A stretch of 64,000 bases of DNA, taken from assembly GCA_046757465.1 (NCBI GenBank), contig JBHHYH010000003.1, forward strand, positions 43,469-107,468, in the 5' to 3' direction. A program made the position numbers and the translations under genes. Source of the DNA: Scalindua_A sp046757465. Lineage in GTDB: Bacteria; Planctomycetota; Brocadiia; Brocadiales; Scalinduaceae. This document shows positions 26,921 to 35,646 of this stretch, in pieces. Below the pieces are notes generated by a model. The model did no database searches. It was given only the letters and a program-made list of their open reading frames with translations, and was not told the DNA's origin. Each line of letters opens with the position of its first letter. Positions within the stretch are counted from its first letter, which is position 1.

Positions 26921-26988
26921 GACGATATTAAAATTTTTTTTAATATTTTAGTCATTGTTTACCAAGTGCTTATGACAATACTAACTCT

Positions 26989-27996
26989 CTATTTCTTTAC
27001 CATTAACTCCTCGGCCTTGCCAGGGTTAATTTGGGGAACATTTAAAACTTTTTGTTCGAAATCTTGTTGAATCCTTGATATTACTACTTTAGTGCTTGGT
27101 AGGGATTTCGCTTTACTGCTTCTTGCCGTTAACTGTGCTGCGATTTTTAGCTTTTCATCGTCAATATTGCCTCTTATAAGGGACAGGGGGCCGGGAATAT
27201 CTTTTAGATGTAATAAATAGTCACTACCTTTTGCTAAATTTTGTATCGTAAGATTTTCATCTTCTCTTCTACTGACAACAACCTTGGTTTTGCTGTCGAT
27301 ACGAAAGTGCCTCCCGACTTTTAACAATTTAACATCATTTACGTCCACATCTTCATGTTTAAGCGAATCCCTCATTCTGTTGGCGAATTCGGGGTCAGTA
27401 AGAAGACATCCTCCTGAGGAGCAAGGATAATCTTTGATCTGGAAAATATCTGCAAGTTGTATCTGGTCTTTCCGTGATCGCCCTTTTATCTCCAGTAATT
27501 CGTCTCTGTTAACCAGCCCTGTCTTTTCTGGAATCGTTGGTTCCAGATGTTTTGCGCAAAGGGGCCTTAATACAAGTCCTGTTAAGCCAGCTTCCCTGTC
27601 AATTGTTTTCATAGCTTCTTTTCTTTGTGACATCGGGCGCTGGCCCAAGACTTCACCCGTTATTATGAAAGAGGCTCCGATTTCCCTCATATATTCACCG
27701 GCAGCCCGGAAAATATTTATACGGCAATCTATGCACGGATTCATATTTTTGCCATAACCGTGTTTTGGTTTTTTTACTATTTCCAGAAAACTCTTGGTTG
27801 TATTTATGACCTTAATCGGAATCCCGAGTTTTTCAGAAACCTTTACGGCTTCTAGTTTACAATTACCCTTAGATGTACAAAGGCAAAAAACTGTGACGAA
27901 GTTCAAGGCAATAACATCGATGCCTTGCTTCTTAATTACGTGTATTGCTAACGTGCTGTCTAATCCACCAGACAGCAATGCAAGTGCTTTTGTCAT
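26989..27996 (-). CDS. PP-loop ATPase, tRNA thiolation type, with NFACT-R-like C-terminus
   Basis: It adenylates its substrate through an N-terminal PP-loop (LLSGGLDSTLA) as in MnmA, ThiI and related tRNA-thiolating enzymes. Paired cysteine motifs NPCIDCRI and YPCSSGGC could carry sulfur or a metal. The fold around GEVLGQRPMSQRK is shared with this MnmA-like branch. The last third (about residues 220-310) resembles the NFACT-R/DUF814 RNA-binding domain. The 335-residue architecture is known in diverse bacteria but the tRNA position it modifies is not certain. It stands alone, with long flanks on both sides. Confidence 0.78.
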   Translation of the reverse strand: MTKALALLSGGLDSTLAIHVIKKQGIDVIALNFVTVFCLCTSKGNCKLEAVKVSEKLGIPIKVINTTKSFLEIVKKPKHGYGKNMNPCIDCRINIFRAAGEYMREIGASFIITGEVLGQRPMSQRKEAMKTIDREAGLTGLVLRPLCAKHLEPTIPEKTGLVNRDELLEIKGRSRKDQIQLADIFQIKDYPCSSGGCLLTDPEFANRMRDSLKHEDVDVNDVKLLKVGRHFRIDSKTKVVVSRREDENLTIQNLAKGSDYLLHLKDIPGPLSLIRGNIDDEKLKIAAQLTARSSKAKSLPSTKVVISRIQQDFEQKVLNVPQINPGKAEELMVKK

Positions 27997-28180
27997 TTCT
28001 AATTATAATGTTTTGTGAGACTTATAGAAATTTCGTGTTATCTTACGTAAAAATGCATGCTATCAGAAAAAAGCGTTTTGTCAAACAAAAGGTTTTGACC
28101 GGAATGTAGTTACGTGCTAAACTGTTTTTTGCTTTGCTAAACCCAATCCATAGAATTCTTATCGATATACGTCAAAAGAA

Positions 28181-28984
28181 ATGATTAGGTCACCGGTAGT
28201 TTCTGGAAGTTTTTATCCTGGAAGTAAGAATGAACTAATAGAGGTGCTTAAGACACTTGTAGATGAGAAATCAGGAAGGCAAAAGGTCCTAGGTGCAATT
28301 TCTCCACACGCTGGTTATGTGTATTCAGGACGAGTAATGGGAAGTGTTTTTTCGACGATAGAAGTGCCTGACTCTGTTGTTATATTGGCTCCGAACCATA
28401 CAGGTTATGGTGGGCCTTATTCTCTTTGGCCGGAAGGATATTGGAAAACTCCACTTGGTGAAACGTCTACGGATGAAGAACTAGTCAGTGAAATCCTCAA
28501 TTCATGCGATCTTATAGAAAGGGACAAAGAGGCCCATATCAGAGAACACGCTGCCGAGGTTATATTGCCGTTTCTGCAGTACGTCAATCCGCAAGTTAAG
28601 ATTGTTGTAATCGTAATCAAGACGAGTTGTCTTGAAGATTTGGAAATAATTGGTAAATCTATCAGCCAGGTTCTTAAAAAAACAAGGACCTCCACGCTTG
28701 TTGTTGCCTCATCTGATATGACCCACTATGAACCTCAGCAATCTGCCAATAAGAAAGACAAGTCCGCAATAGCAGAAATTGAAGCCTTGAGAGAAGAAGG
28801 ACTTTATGATGTCGTGCAAAGTTTAGACATTACCATGTGTGGAATTTGCCCGGTAATTTCGATGATTATTTGTTCGAAAGAACGAGGCGCTACAAAAGCC
28901 GAGTTAATCAAGTATGAAACCAGTGGAGATGTTACCGGGGATTACGAACAGGTAGTGGGATATGCCGGCATGATAGTTAAATAA
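28181..28984 (+). CDS. amrB: AmmeMemoRadiSam system protein B (MEMO1 family)
   Basis: It belongs to the MEMO family, related to LigB-type dioxygenases, whose bacterial function is unknown. Family motifs are RSPVVSGSFYPG at the N-terminus, ISPHAGYVYSGRV, LAPNHTGYG, REHAAEVILPFLQ, SSDMTHYEP and CGICPVISMI. The conserved His residues could bind a metal. In the named system it accompanies an AMMECR1 protein (AmrA) and a radical SAM enzyme (AmrS); neither is next to it here, so in this window it is an orphan. Its 267 residues are typical. Confidence 0.92.
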   Translation: MIRSPVVSGSFYPGSKNELIEVLKTLVDEKSGRQKVLGAISPHAGYVYSGRVMGSVFSTIEVPDSVVILAPNHTGYGGPYSLWPEGYWKTPLGETSTDEELVSEILNSCDLIERDKEAHIREHAAEVILPFLQYVNPQVKIVVIVIKTSCLEDLEIIGKSISQVLKKTRTSTLVVASSDMTHYEPQQSANKKDKSAIAEIEALREEGLYDVVQSLDITMCGICPVISMIICSKERGATKAELIKYETSGDVTGDYEQVVGYAGMIVK

Positions 28985-29118
28985 TCGAGTTATTGCACAT
29001 ATTGAGGTATTCAAATGAATTCATGAAAAATTCGGCTAGCATAAAATACTTCATATACTTTTTCTCCTGCCTATTTTTCTCATTGAAGAGAAACCTTTCT
29101 TCAAACAAGATTGTTTAA

Positions 29119-29269
29119 CTTAAATTGAGCGATTTTGTAGCCACCCCCATTCCTAGCTTACGCAAGGAAGCTATGGGGGCGTGACTTACGAGGATCCATC
29201 AAATGATGAGAAACGCAGGCTAAAGCCAGCGGCTACAATGGTATATAATATAAAATCGCTCAATTTAGG
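29119..29269 (+). repeat. CCTAAATTGAGC palindromic element, copy 2
   Basis: The ends (CTTAAATTGAGCGATTTT at 29119-29136 and its complement at 29252-29269, one mismatch) match those of 18383-18523. The core is different: a GTAGCC...GGCTAC palindrome enclosing CCTAGCTTACGCAAGGAAGC, which recurs at about 58072-58092. Confidence 0.87.
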
Positions 29270-29315
29270 ATAAGATTAAGATAAGTTTGTAAGCATATTC
29301 AACTTAAGACACCTC

Positions 29316-30008
29316 ATGCGATGCAACCCTAAAATTTCCGTTATAATACCTGCCTTAAACGAAGAAGAGTCTATCAGTTTGGTGCTTAATGACATACCCA
29401 GAGGTTTAGTAGAAGAGATTATTGTTGTAGATAATGGCAGTCGTGATAATACTGCCACTGTAGCAGAAAATTTTGGGGGAAAAGTAGTATCAGAGCCATT
29501 AAAAGGTTATGGTTCAGCATGTCTCCGCGGTATTTCCAGGCTTAATGAGGATACGGACATTGTTGTTTTTCTTGATGCCGACTACAGTGATTACCCTCAA
29601 GACATTCACTCCCTTTTAGAACCCTTAATAGAGGATAAAGCAGAACTGGTGATTGGTTCGCGCTTGTTAGGAACAAGAGCTAAAGGGGCATTATTACCGC
29701 AGGCTATTTTGGGTAACAAGATGGCTACCTTCCTGATTTGGATTTTCTGGAGATTTAAGTATACCGATTTAGGTCCATTCAGGGCAATTAAATACAAAGA
29801 CTTAATTGGCTTGAATATGAGAGATAAAAACTTTGGATGGACTGTCGAGATGCAAATTAAGGCAGTTAAAAAAGGGTTAAGGATTATGGAAGTACCAGTA
29901 AGGTATCGAAAACGTGTTGGAAAATCAAAGATTACGGGTACCTTGTCAGGTACAATACTTGCCGGTTTTAAAATTATTTATACTATATTAAAATATATAG
30001 TCTTATAG
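29316..30008 (+). CDS. Family 2 glycosyltransferase, dolichol-phosphate mannosyltransferase-like
   Basis: It transfers a sugar from a nucleotide donor, probably to polyprenyl phosphate at the membrane. The GT-A start is ISVIIPALNEEESI. The metal-binding region is VFLDADYSDYP, followed by GSRLLG and LGPFRAIKY. It ends with RYRKRVGKSKITGT, as in the DPM1-like bacterial family. The length of 230 residues lacks the C-terminal membrane domain found in some relatives. A second GT2 gene follows after 154 bases; the gap holds a GGCTCGTT/AACGAGCC palindrome and a GGTACGTTC/GAACGTACC hairpin. Confidence 0.88.
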   Translation: MRCNPKISVIIPALNEEESISLVLNDIPRGLVEEIIVVDNGSRDNTATVAENFGGKVVSEPLKGYGSACLRGISRLNEDTDIVVFLDADYSDYPQDIHSLLEPLIEDKAELVIGSRLLGTRAKGALLPQAILGNKMATFLIWIFWRFKYTDLGPFRAIKYKDLIGLNMRDKNFGWTVEMQIKAVKKGLRIMEVPVRYRKRVGKSKITGTLSGTILAGFKIIYTILKYIVL

Positions 30009-30162
30009 GAATAAAAGGCTCGTTCAGGCCCGCCCGTGCCGGTATGGGGATGGGGAACGAGCCCTACAATAAAAATGTTTTACATTAGATTAACATGATG
30101 CGATGTTAAAATTGTAGGGTACGTTCCCAGAACGTACCGTTTATGAATCTGTATATTTAACT

Positions 30163-30852
30163 ATGTCCACAATAGAAACCTCAATAATAATACCCACTCT
30201 TAATGAGGAAAAAGTCATAAGGAGATGTCTTGAAACCGTGGTGAATATCCAAGGTATTGAGGTGATTGTCTCTGATGGCGGAAGCACAGATAAGACAGTG
30301 GAAATGGCCAGAGGTTATAAAGATGTTAAAGTTGTTTCTTCCATGATGGGACGAGGTGCCCAGATGAACGCAGGTTCATCATACGCCCACGGCGAGATTC
30401 TCCTTTTTCTCCACGCAGATAGTATCCTGTCAAGAGAAGTTATTTTAAAGATTCCGTGGATTTTCAAGGATAACTCAATAGTAGGCGGCGCATTTAAGAT
30501 AAGGTTGCTGTCTAATAGATTGCCTTACAGATTAATAGAAGCAGGCATAAACTTTCGTTCAAATGTTTTCAAATTACCTTATGGCGATCAAGGGTTGTTT
30601 GTAAAGAGATCTGTATTCAAGGAATTAGGCGGTTTCGGAGGAATGGCTGTTTGTGAGGATCTTGATTTTATATGGCGACTCAAAAAACTTGGGAAAATAA
30701 CCATCCTTGATGAAGAGATTTTTTCCTCTGTTAGAAGATGGGAAAATAATGGCATCTTAAGAACTTCTCTCAGAAATCAATTCTTACTAGCCTCATATGT
30801 TACTAACTACAGGATATTTAATTCCCGATATTCAGAGACAAAAAAATTTTAA
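30163..30852 (+). CDS. Glycosyltransferase 2 of the rSAM/selenodomain-associated type
   Basis: It is a GT-A glycosyltransferase (SIIIPTLNEEKVI, then VSDGGSTDKT). The stretch GRGAQMNAGSSYAHGEILLF and the later PYGDQGLFVKRSVF match the group called rSAM/selenodomain-associated transferase 2 (TIGR04283). Members are often near the arsenosugar radical SAM protein ArsS and arsenite methyltransferase ArsM in other genomes. Here the ArsM-containing fusion gene is 29 kb away, and no ArsS gene is next to this one. Its 229 residues are normal. Confidence 0.85.
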   Translation: MSTIETSIIIPTLNEEKVIRRCLETVVNIQGIEVIVSDGGSTDKTVEMARGYKDVKVVSSMMGRGAQMNAGSSYAHGEILLFLHADSILSREVILKIPWIFKDNSIVGGAFKIRLLSNRLPYRLIEAGINFRSNVFKLPYGDQGLFVKRSVFKELGGFGGMAVCEDLDFIWRLKKLGKITILDEEIFSSVRRWENNGILRTSLRNQFLLASYVTNYRIFNSRYSETKKF

Positions 30853-30960
30853 AATGCGTTAAGTTGTCAAAGACATTCAAGCTAGAGAATACGTGAAAAT
30901 TTACGCTACATTTCCCTCTATGAGTTGGGATTTTTACTTTTTTCTCATTTTTCTATTTTG

Positions 30961-31000
30961 TGGAAATATATCTCGTTTATATTTTGTCATTAATATAAGG
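30961..31000 (+). promoter_or_regulatory. ECF-type promoter motif, copy 1
   Basis: This 40-base block matches 41853-41892 in 33 positions and shares a core with 32772-32811: GGAAAT, then ATCTC, then TTTGTC about 17-18 bases later. GGAA...GTC is the usual form of ECF sigma promoters. The first ATG (31050) is 50 bases downstream. Confidence 0.6.
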
Positions 31001-31049
31001 AAGGGGAAAATTGTCCTTTTAACTAATTTTTAAGAAAAAGAGGCAGGTC

Positions 31050-31175
31050 ATGTTTAAGAAGCTGATACTTGTTTTAATGCCCATACTTAACCTTCCATTT
31101 ATGCTAATGGAGGAAAGTCTACATGAGAAAATTAATGGAGTTGCTAATCGTTTTAATATTCGTAGTTATATTTAG
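31050..31175 (+). pseudogene. Short signal-peptide-like remnant before the TPR lipoprotein gene
   Basis: An ATG with an AGGCAGG upstream begins MFKKLILVLMPILNLPF and stops after 41 codons. The first codons resemble those of the gene at 41940 (MFKKLIPIMVAVFILPF) at both DNA and protein level, and both genes have the same ECF-type promoter motif at the same distance. It looks like the leftover start of a related gene, or a leader peptide for the lipoprotein gene it overlaps. Confidence 0.4.
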
Positions 31176-31695
31176 CGGGTGTGCGGGGATGCATTACAGG
31201 ACAGGCGAAAGTTACTTAAAGCAGCAAAAGTATCCAGAGGCAATTAATTCTCTCGAAACCGCTTTAGAGAAGAACCCAGGGTATCCTAAAGCACATACTC
31301 TACTAGGAATAGCTTACTACAAAACCGAAATGTATGAACAGGCAATCTCCGAACTCAAAGTTGCAAAAGAACTTCAAATCAGTGATAAGAGGGCAAGGTT
31401 ATTTTTGGGTATGGCATATTTAAAGTACGGAAAGACGGACGATACAATTATTGAATGGGGGTCACACCTTGATATATCTCCTTATGATAACGTGTCAGGA
31501 ATATTGCAAAAAAATATTACAGTGTTGAAAAGTGGTGAAATCTTACCAGAAACTGTGGATTTGATGACAAGTAGCATTGAAACCGTAATTGCACAGGAAG
31601 ATAGGATTAGTGATGTAGTCCCTTACTATAGAGTTAATAGAAGTTTTGGATACAGGCATGGATATTATCATCATGGTTTTTTCGGATGCGATTAA
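31123..31695 (+). CDS. TPR-repeat lipoprotein
   Basis: It is an envelope protein of 190 residues. The signal peptide ends in VIFSGC, a fair lipobox. Residues about 25-125 hold about three TPR units (YLKQQKYPEAINSLETALEKNP, then YYKTEMYEQAISEL). The C-terminus is His- and Tyr-rich (RHGYYHHGFFGC), which could bind metal. It is preceded by GGAGG eight to twelve bases upstream. TPR lipoproteins act as protein-protein scaffolds; the partner is not evident. Confidence 0.85.
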   Translation: MRKLMELLIVLIFVVIFSGCAGMHYRTGESYLKQQKYPEAINSLETALEKNPGYPKAHTLLGIAYYKTEMYEQAISELKVAKELQISDKRARLFLGMAYLKYGKTDDTIIEWGSHLDISPYDNVSGILQKNITVLKSGEILPETVDLMTSSIETVIAQEDRISDVVPYYRVNRSFGYRHGYYHHGFFGCD

Positions 31696-31834
31696 ATCTG
31701 TGCGAATTGAAAAATAAAATCAAAGAGTTGCTCACAAAGGAAACTAAAGTATTCTAAATGAAAATTCTAAGAATATAACCATTAATCAGGGATGGCCTGA
31801 AAGATTAAGTATGATTTTCAGGAGAAAATTAAAA

Positions 31835-32107
31835 ATGAGAAATACTTCTAATTTCTCAAGTGCGAATATAGAAGAAAAGGCACTAAAAGATAAACCTGTT
31901 AATTTTAATTCGCCGGTAAGTAGGTTGCATAAGAAGAGGTTATGCTTAAAGTGTGGGAAAAAATTTCTTAGCGAAGGTCCTCACAATCGTATATGTGTAA
32001 AGTGTGGTTTAATCAATGACGGAATAAGAGTAGGTATATATTCTGTAAGTTTGAGATTTGCAGAAGTAATGAATTGCATAGAAGAACATTTATGTGAGCA
32101 CGATTAA
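31835..32107 (+). CDS. Small zinc-ribbon protein
   Basis: It has 90 residues from the ATG at 31835, which has AGGAGA about ten bases upstream; an earlier ATG at 31811 lies before that site. A four-cysteine zinc ribbon is clear: CLKCGKKF and, 14 residues later, ICVKCGLIN. Such ribbons with this spacing occur in small regulators and translation-linked proteins of unknown role. No other domain is visible. Confidence 0.68.
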   Translation: MRNTSNFSSANIEEKALKDKPVNFNSPVSRLHKKRLCLKCGKKFLSEGPHNRICVKCGLINDGIRVGIYSVSLRFAEVMNCIEEHLCEHD

Positions 32108-32224
32108 ACACTTATAGATGAAAATTCGCCATAATACAAATGAAAACCTTATAGGTCCGCATGGATAATTTACCTGAGACACGGCATAATTTGTCCGCGT
32201 TTCGAATTCTAATGTGGTTTTTTA

Positions 32225-32326
32225 ATGGCAAAAGCTAAGAAAGAGAAACCTACAACTTTGAAAACGAAAGCTACCGGAAAAAAAGCGTTAGTGAAGAACC
32301 TGTTGAAAAGGAATTATCGCAGATGA
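32225..32326 (+). other. Lysine-rich upstream frame of the CBM48 protein, separated by a frameshift
   Basis: ATG at 32225 opens MAKAKKEKPTTLKTKATGKK and would stop at 32326, overlapping the ATG of the next frame. The frame of the downstream gene is also protein-like well before its ATG (KSVSEEPVEKELSQ), so the two were one gene. They join at a run of seven A (32278-32284) by a shift of -1, either by a lost or gained A, a sequencing error, or slippage. Confidence 0.55.
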
Positions 32327-32655
32327 AGGCAACAACAAAGAATGTTGGGATAAAAAAGGTGTATTTACGCGGCAGGCATGTATGCAAAGTGACTTTCAGA
32401 TTGCCAAAAGTTGCCGCTCCTGACGCAAAGAGTGTATGTATTGTTGGTGATTTCAATAACTGGAATATTCATGCAAATCCAATGAAAAAGTTAAAAAATG
32501 GAGACTACGCCATCGCACTTGACCTTGAGCCAGGAAGAGAACACTTGTTTCGTTACCTCATTGATGAATCAAAATGGGCAAATGACTGGAATGCTGATAA
32601 GTATGTAAAAAGCCCTTATGGGGACAGTGATAACTCATTTGTTGTGACTCATTAA
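32323..32655 (+). CDS. CBM48/AMPK-type glycogen-binding domain protein
   Basis: This 110-residue protein is mostly one carbohydrate-binding domain of the AMPK-beta/isoamylase N-terminal type. VTFRLPKVAAPDAKSVCIVG, DFNNWN, the MKKLKNGDY turn and FRYLID are typical, with tryptophans at the glycan-binding positions. It has no catalytic domain, so it may tether a partner to glycogen or act as a regulator. The reading frame continues naturally upstream of this ATG but in a different frame from the likely true start at 32225 (see the frameshift entry). The transaldolase, G6PD and glucoamylase genes 2-7 kb downstream give a sugar-polymer context. Confidence 0.82.
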   Translation: MKATTKNVGIKKVYLRGRHVCKVTFRLPKVAAPDAKSVCIVGDFNNWNIHANPMKKLKNGDYAIALDLEPGREHLFRYLIDESKWANDWNADKYVKSPYGDSDNSFVVTH

Positions 32656-32771
32656 AATATACGATTGCGTAAAATAGGTTTTTCAGATGTTAAAGTTCAA
32701 TGTTTGTTTTCTCATTTTCTAAATCGTATATCAATAAGGAAGTGAATATCTTTGCAGTAGGGGTTTTTTGG

Positions 32772-32811
32772 TAGGAATAAATCCTGTTTAATATTTGTCT
32801 TTAAATAAAGA
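32772..32811 (+). promoter_or_regulatory. ECF-type promoter motif, copy 3
   Basis: This block aligns without gaps to the copies at 30961 and 41853: GGAATAAATC, then TTTA, TTTGTC and TAAA. It ends 51 bases before the mlaC start, the same distance as in the other copies. Confidence 0.58.
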
Positions 32812-32862
32812 GGGAGCACGAACATACCCATAATAACTGATTAAAAAATTTGAGTTAGAGAA

Positions 32863-33471
32863 ATGAAATACAAAAAAACTATAGTTGTTAGTATATTTCT
32901 CCTAATATTCATGCCTTCTTTTCTGTGGGCAGAAGAGCCTGGAAAAATAATTATGGAAACTGTGGATAGAGGTTTGGCTATCCTTAAAGATCCTTCTCTT
33001 CAAGGAGAGAAAAAGACGGAAGATTACAGGCAGAAATTATGGGAAGAGATTTCACCCATTTTTAATTTTGAAGAGATGTCCAAAAGAGCGCTTGCCCGTC
33101 ACTGGAGAAAGCTATCTCCTGAAGAGAAAAGTGAATTTGTGAAATTATTTACTGACCATCTTAGAAGCGCATACATAGGAAAAGCTTTCACTTATTCAGG
33201 AGAAAAAATTGTTTATCTAAGGGAAAAGCAAGATAATAACTACGCCAAAGTACAAACTAAAGTTATACTAAATACAGGAAAAGGAATGTTAGTAGATTTT
33301 AACATGCACAATAATCATGGGAAATGGAAGATTTATGATGTAATTATCGAAGGAGTAAGTCTGGTCAATAATTACCGCAGCCAATTTAATAGTTTCTTGA
33401 TTAACTCCTCGTATGAAGAACTGATTCAAAAGATAAAAGAGAAAATACAAGGAATGAATATCAACAAATAG
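32863..33471 (+). CDS. mlaC: MlaC-like periplasmic phospholipid-binding protein
   Basis: It carries phospholipids across the periplasm between the outer-membrane MlaA and the inner-membrane MlaFEDB transporter. A signal peptide (residues 1-23, cut after LWA) precedes the Ttg2D/MlaC domain: WEEISPIFNFEEMSKRALARHWRKLSPEEKSEFVKLF is the family signature, with LINSSYEELIQKI at the end. Its 202 residues are typical. mlaA follows after 45 bases, but the MlaFED ABC transporter genes are not here. The gene has an ECF-type promoter motif in front. Confidence 0.93.
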   Translation: MKYKKTIVVSIFLLIFMPSFLWAEEPGKIIMETVDRGLAILKDPSLQGEKKTEDYRQKLWEEISPIFNFEEMSKRALARHWRKLSPEEKSEFVKLFTDHLRSAYIGKAFTYSGEKIVYLREKQDNNYAKVQTKVILNTGKGMLVDFNMHNNHGKWKIYDVIIEGVSLVNNYRSQFNSFLINSSYEELIQKIKEKIQGMNINK

Positions 33472-33516
33472 AGGGAATATCATTAAATGCTATAACACCT
33501 TAAAAGGAATAAGCAA

Positions 33517-34326
33517 ATGAGAAAATATGTCTTATTATCCCTCATTCTTGTTTTTACAATATGTTTGTGTAAGGTATCAGTATGGGCTGAGAGTGTACGT
33601 GTTTCTGAGGAGCAATCAAGTGAAACCGTAAATGATAAAGAAATTCCTAAAATGGATGCAGTTAACAAAGATGACGAACTGGATCGTACCGATATGGTAC
33701 TAGAAACTACTTTAGTTAAAGACCCGATTCAACCTTATAATCGCGCTATATTTACATTCAATGACAAGCTCTATTTTCATGCTATTAGGCCAGCATATAA
33801 AGGATATAATGTGGCGGTACCTGAAAAAGCACGGTCAGGTGTAAGAAATTTCTTTTCAAACATAAAAACGCCTGTTAGATTCTTCAATTGCATCTTTCAA
33901 GGCAAATTTAAAGGCGCTGGTACGGAGTTATTGCGTCTTACTATTAATAGTACGGGAGGACTAGCAGGGTTTTTAGATCCGGCAAAAAAGTATTTTCACC
34001 TGGAGAAACAGGAAGAAGATTTTGGTCAGACCCTTGGCAAATACGGAATGGGGCATGGTTCTTTTATAGAATGGCCCTTTTTTGGTCCATCAAACATGCG
34101 TGATACTCTCGGATTTGTAGGAGACGTTGCCCTCAACCCCTTAACCGTTGTATCTTTTGTAGTTAACCCTTTTATAACTACAGGGTCCGGTATTTACAAT
34201 GAACTTAACGAAGTCTCCCTGGATAAGGGAGAGGCATACGAGAGTATAGTAAAACCTGCCATAGACCCTTATATTGCGGTACAAGATGCTTACACACAGA
34301 ATCGAGCTAAGAAGATTAAAGAATGA
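33517..34326 (+). CDS. mlaA: MlaA (VacJ) family outer-membrane lipid-asymmetry protein
   Basis: It removes misplaced phospholipids from the outer leaflet and hands them to MlaC. The family motifs are DPIQPYNRAIFTFND, VRNFFSNIKTPVRFFN, LLRLTINSTGGLAG, EDFGQTLGKYGMGHGSF and PFFGPSNMRDT. The signal peptide spans residues 1-24 (cut near VWA) and has no lipobox Cys, whereas E. coli MlaA is a lipoprotein. A 40-residue acidic linker follows the leader. It is cotranscribed with mlaC. Confidence 0.94.
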   Translation: MRKYVLLSLILVFTICLCKVSVWAESVRVSEEQSSETVNDKEIPKMDAVNKDDELDRTDMVLETTLVKDPIQPYNRAIFTFNDKLYFHAIRPAYKGYNVAVPEKARSGVRNFFSNIKTPVRFFNCIFQGKFKGAGTELLRLTINSTGGLAGFLDPAKKYFHLEKQEEDFGQTLGKYGMGHGSFIEWPFFGPSNMRDTLGFVGDVALNPLTVVSFVVNPFITTGSGIYNELNEVSLDKGEAYESIVKPAIDPYIAVQDAYTQNRAKKIKE

Positions 34327-34512
34327 GATAGCTTATCAACTATAGACTTTGTCATTATCGCAGAATCAATTTGGTGCAAGGTAAATGAAGATAGGCTCTG
34401 TAAGATCTGGGAAAATGGGTTTGAGGATTTAATAAGTTTAAATTAGCAACCGTTAATTAAAAAGCAAGTCTCCAACGTAGAATTTTTTTGACTGTTAACA
34501 TAGGAGATTTTT

Positions 34513-35646
34513 ATGCCTGAAACAAAAATTGAACAGTTAGCAGAATTTGGCCAGAGCGCCTGGCTGGATAGTATCAACCGCTCTATGATTGAAACGGGTA
34601 AACTTAAAGAAATGATTGGGTCAGGCTTAAGAGGCATGACCTCTAATCCCACGATATTTGATAAGGCAATTAGTTCCAGCAATGATTATGACCAGAAAAT
34701 TGAAGAATTATCCAATGGGGGTAAATCCGTTTTCGAAATTTACGACGAGTTAACGGTAAGAGACGTTCAGGAAGCTGCTGATATATTTATGCCTGTGTAT
34801 CAGGAGGCCGAAGGTTTAGATGGATATGTGAGTTTAGAAATCAATCCGAAACTGGCGTTTAAAACTCATGAAACTATAGAAGAAGGTAAACGGCTTTACA
34901 AGAAAGTTAATCGAACTAACGTAATGTTCAAGGTACCTGCAACAGAAGAAGGATTTAAAGCTATAGAAGAGTTGATTACCTGCGGGATTAATATTAATGT
35001 AACCTTAATATTTTCTTTAGGGCAGTACATTAATGCTGCACAGGCTTATATAAGAGGAATAAAACGCGTCCTGCAAAATAAGGGCGATGCCAGTCAAGTG
35101 CGTTCTGTAGCCAGTATTTTTGTAAGTAGGATTGATACTGCCGTTGATAATTTGTTGGAAGAGAAGCTAATCAAAGAAAATGACCGAGAAAAAAAGATAC
35201 AACTTTCATCTTTAAAAGGAAAAGCTGCCGCAGCCAATGCTAACCTGATTTATAAAAGGTACTTGGAGACTTTTACATCCAGTGAATTTAAGCAAATTCA
35301 AGATAAGGGCGCACAATTCCAAAGAGTCCTCTGGGGTTCAACAAGCACAAAAAACCCTGCATACAGCGATATAAAGTATGTTACAGAGTTGATCGCTAAA
35401 AATACAATCAATACCCTACCAGAAAATACATTCGAGGCATTTTTAGACCATGGCGTTATTAAAGAGGCATTAATTTCCGATATTTCCGATGCTCAAAATA
35501 TTGTTAATACTCTAGAAGGGTTTGGAATTAATATAAATAAGGTTTTAGTAAAATTGCTCCATGATGGAGTGGCCTCATTCGAAAAATCGTTTGTATCTCT
35601 TTTGGGTTCGATAGAAGAAAAAACGAAAAGTATAAGCATGAAGTAA
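34513..35646 (+). CDS. tal: Transaldolase
   Basis: It moves a dihydroxyacetone unit between sugar phosphates in the pentose phosphate pathway. The N-terminal LAEFGQSAWLD and LRGMTSNPTIFDKAI are typical of the 360-380 residue Tal group found in actinobacteria and cyanobacteria. The Schiff-base lysine is in NVMFKVPATEEG. SVASIFVSRIDT and LWGSTSTKNP are further family motifs. The length of 377 residues fits. zwf follows 2.2 kb downstream with a broken sensor kinase between them, forming an oxidative pentose phosphate cluster. Confidence 0.94.
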   Translation: MPETKIEQLAEFGQSAWLDSINRSMIETGKLKEMIGSGLRGMTSNPTIFDKAISSSNDYDQKIEELSNGGKSVFEIYDELTVRDVQEAADIFMPVYQEAEGLDGYVSLEINPKLAFKTHETIEEGKRLYKKVNRTNVMFKVPATEEGFKAIEELITCGININVTLIFSLGQYINAAQAYIRGIKRVLQNKGDASQVRSVASIFVSRIDTAVDNLLEEKLIKENDREKKIQLSSLKGKAAAANANLIYKRYLETFTSSEFKQIQDKGAQFQRVLWGSTSTKNPAYSDIKYVTELIAKNTINTLPENTFEAFLDHGVIKEALISDISDAQNIVNTLEGFGININKVLVKLLHDGVASFEKSFVSLLGSIEEKTKSISMK

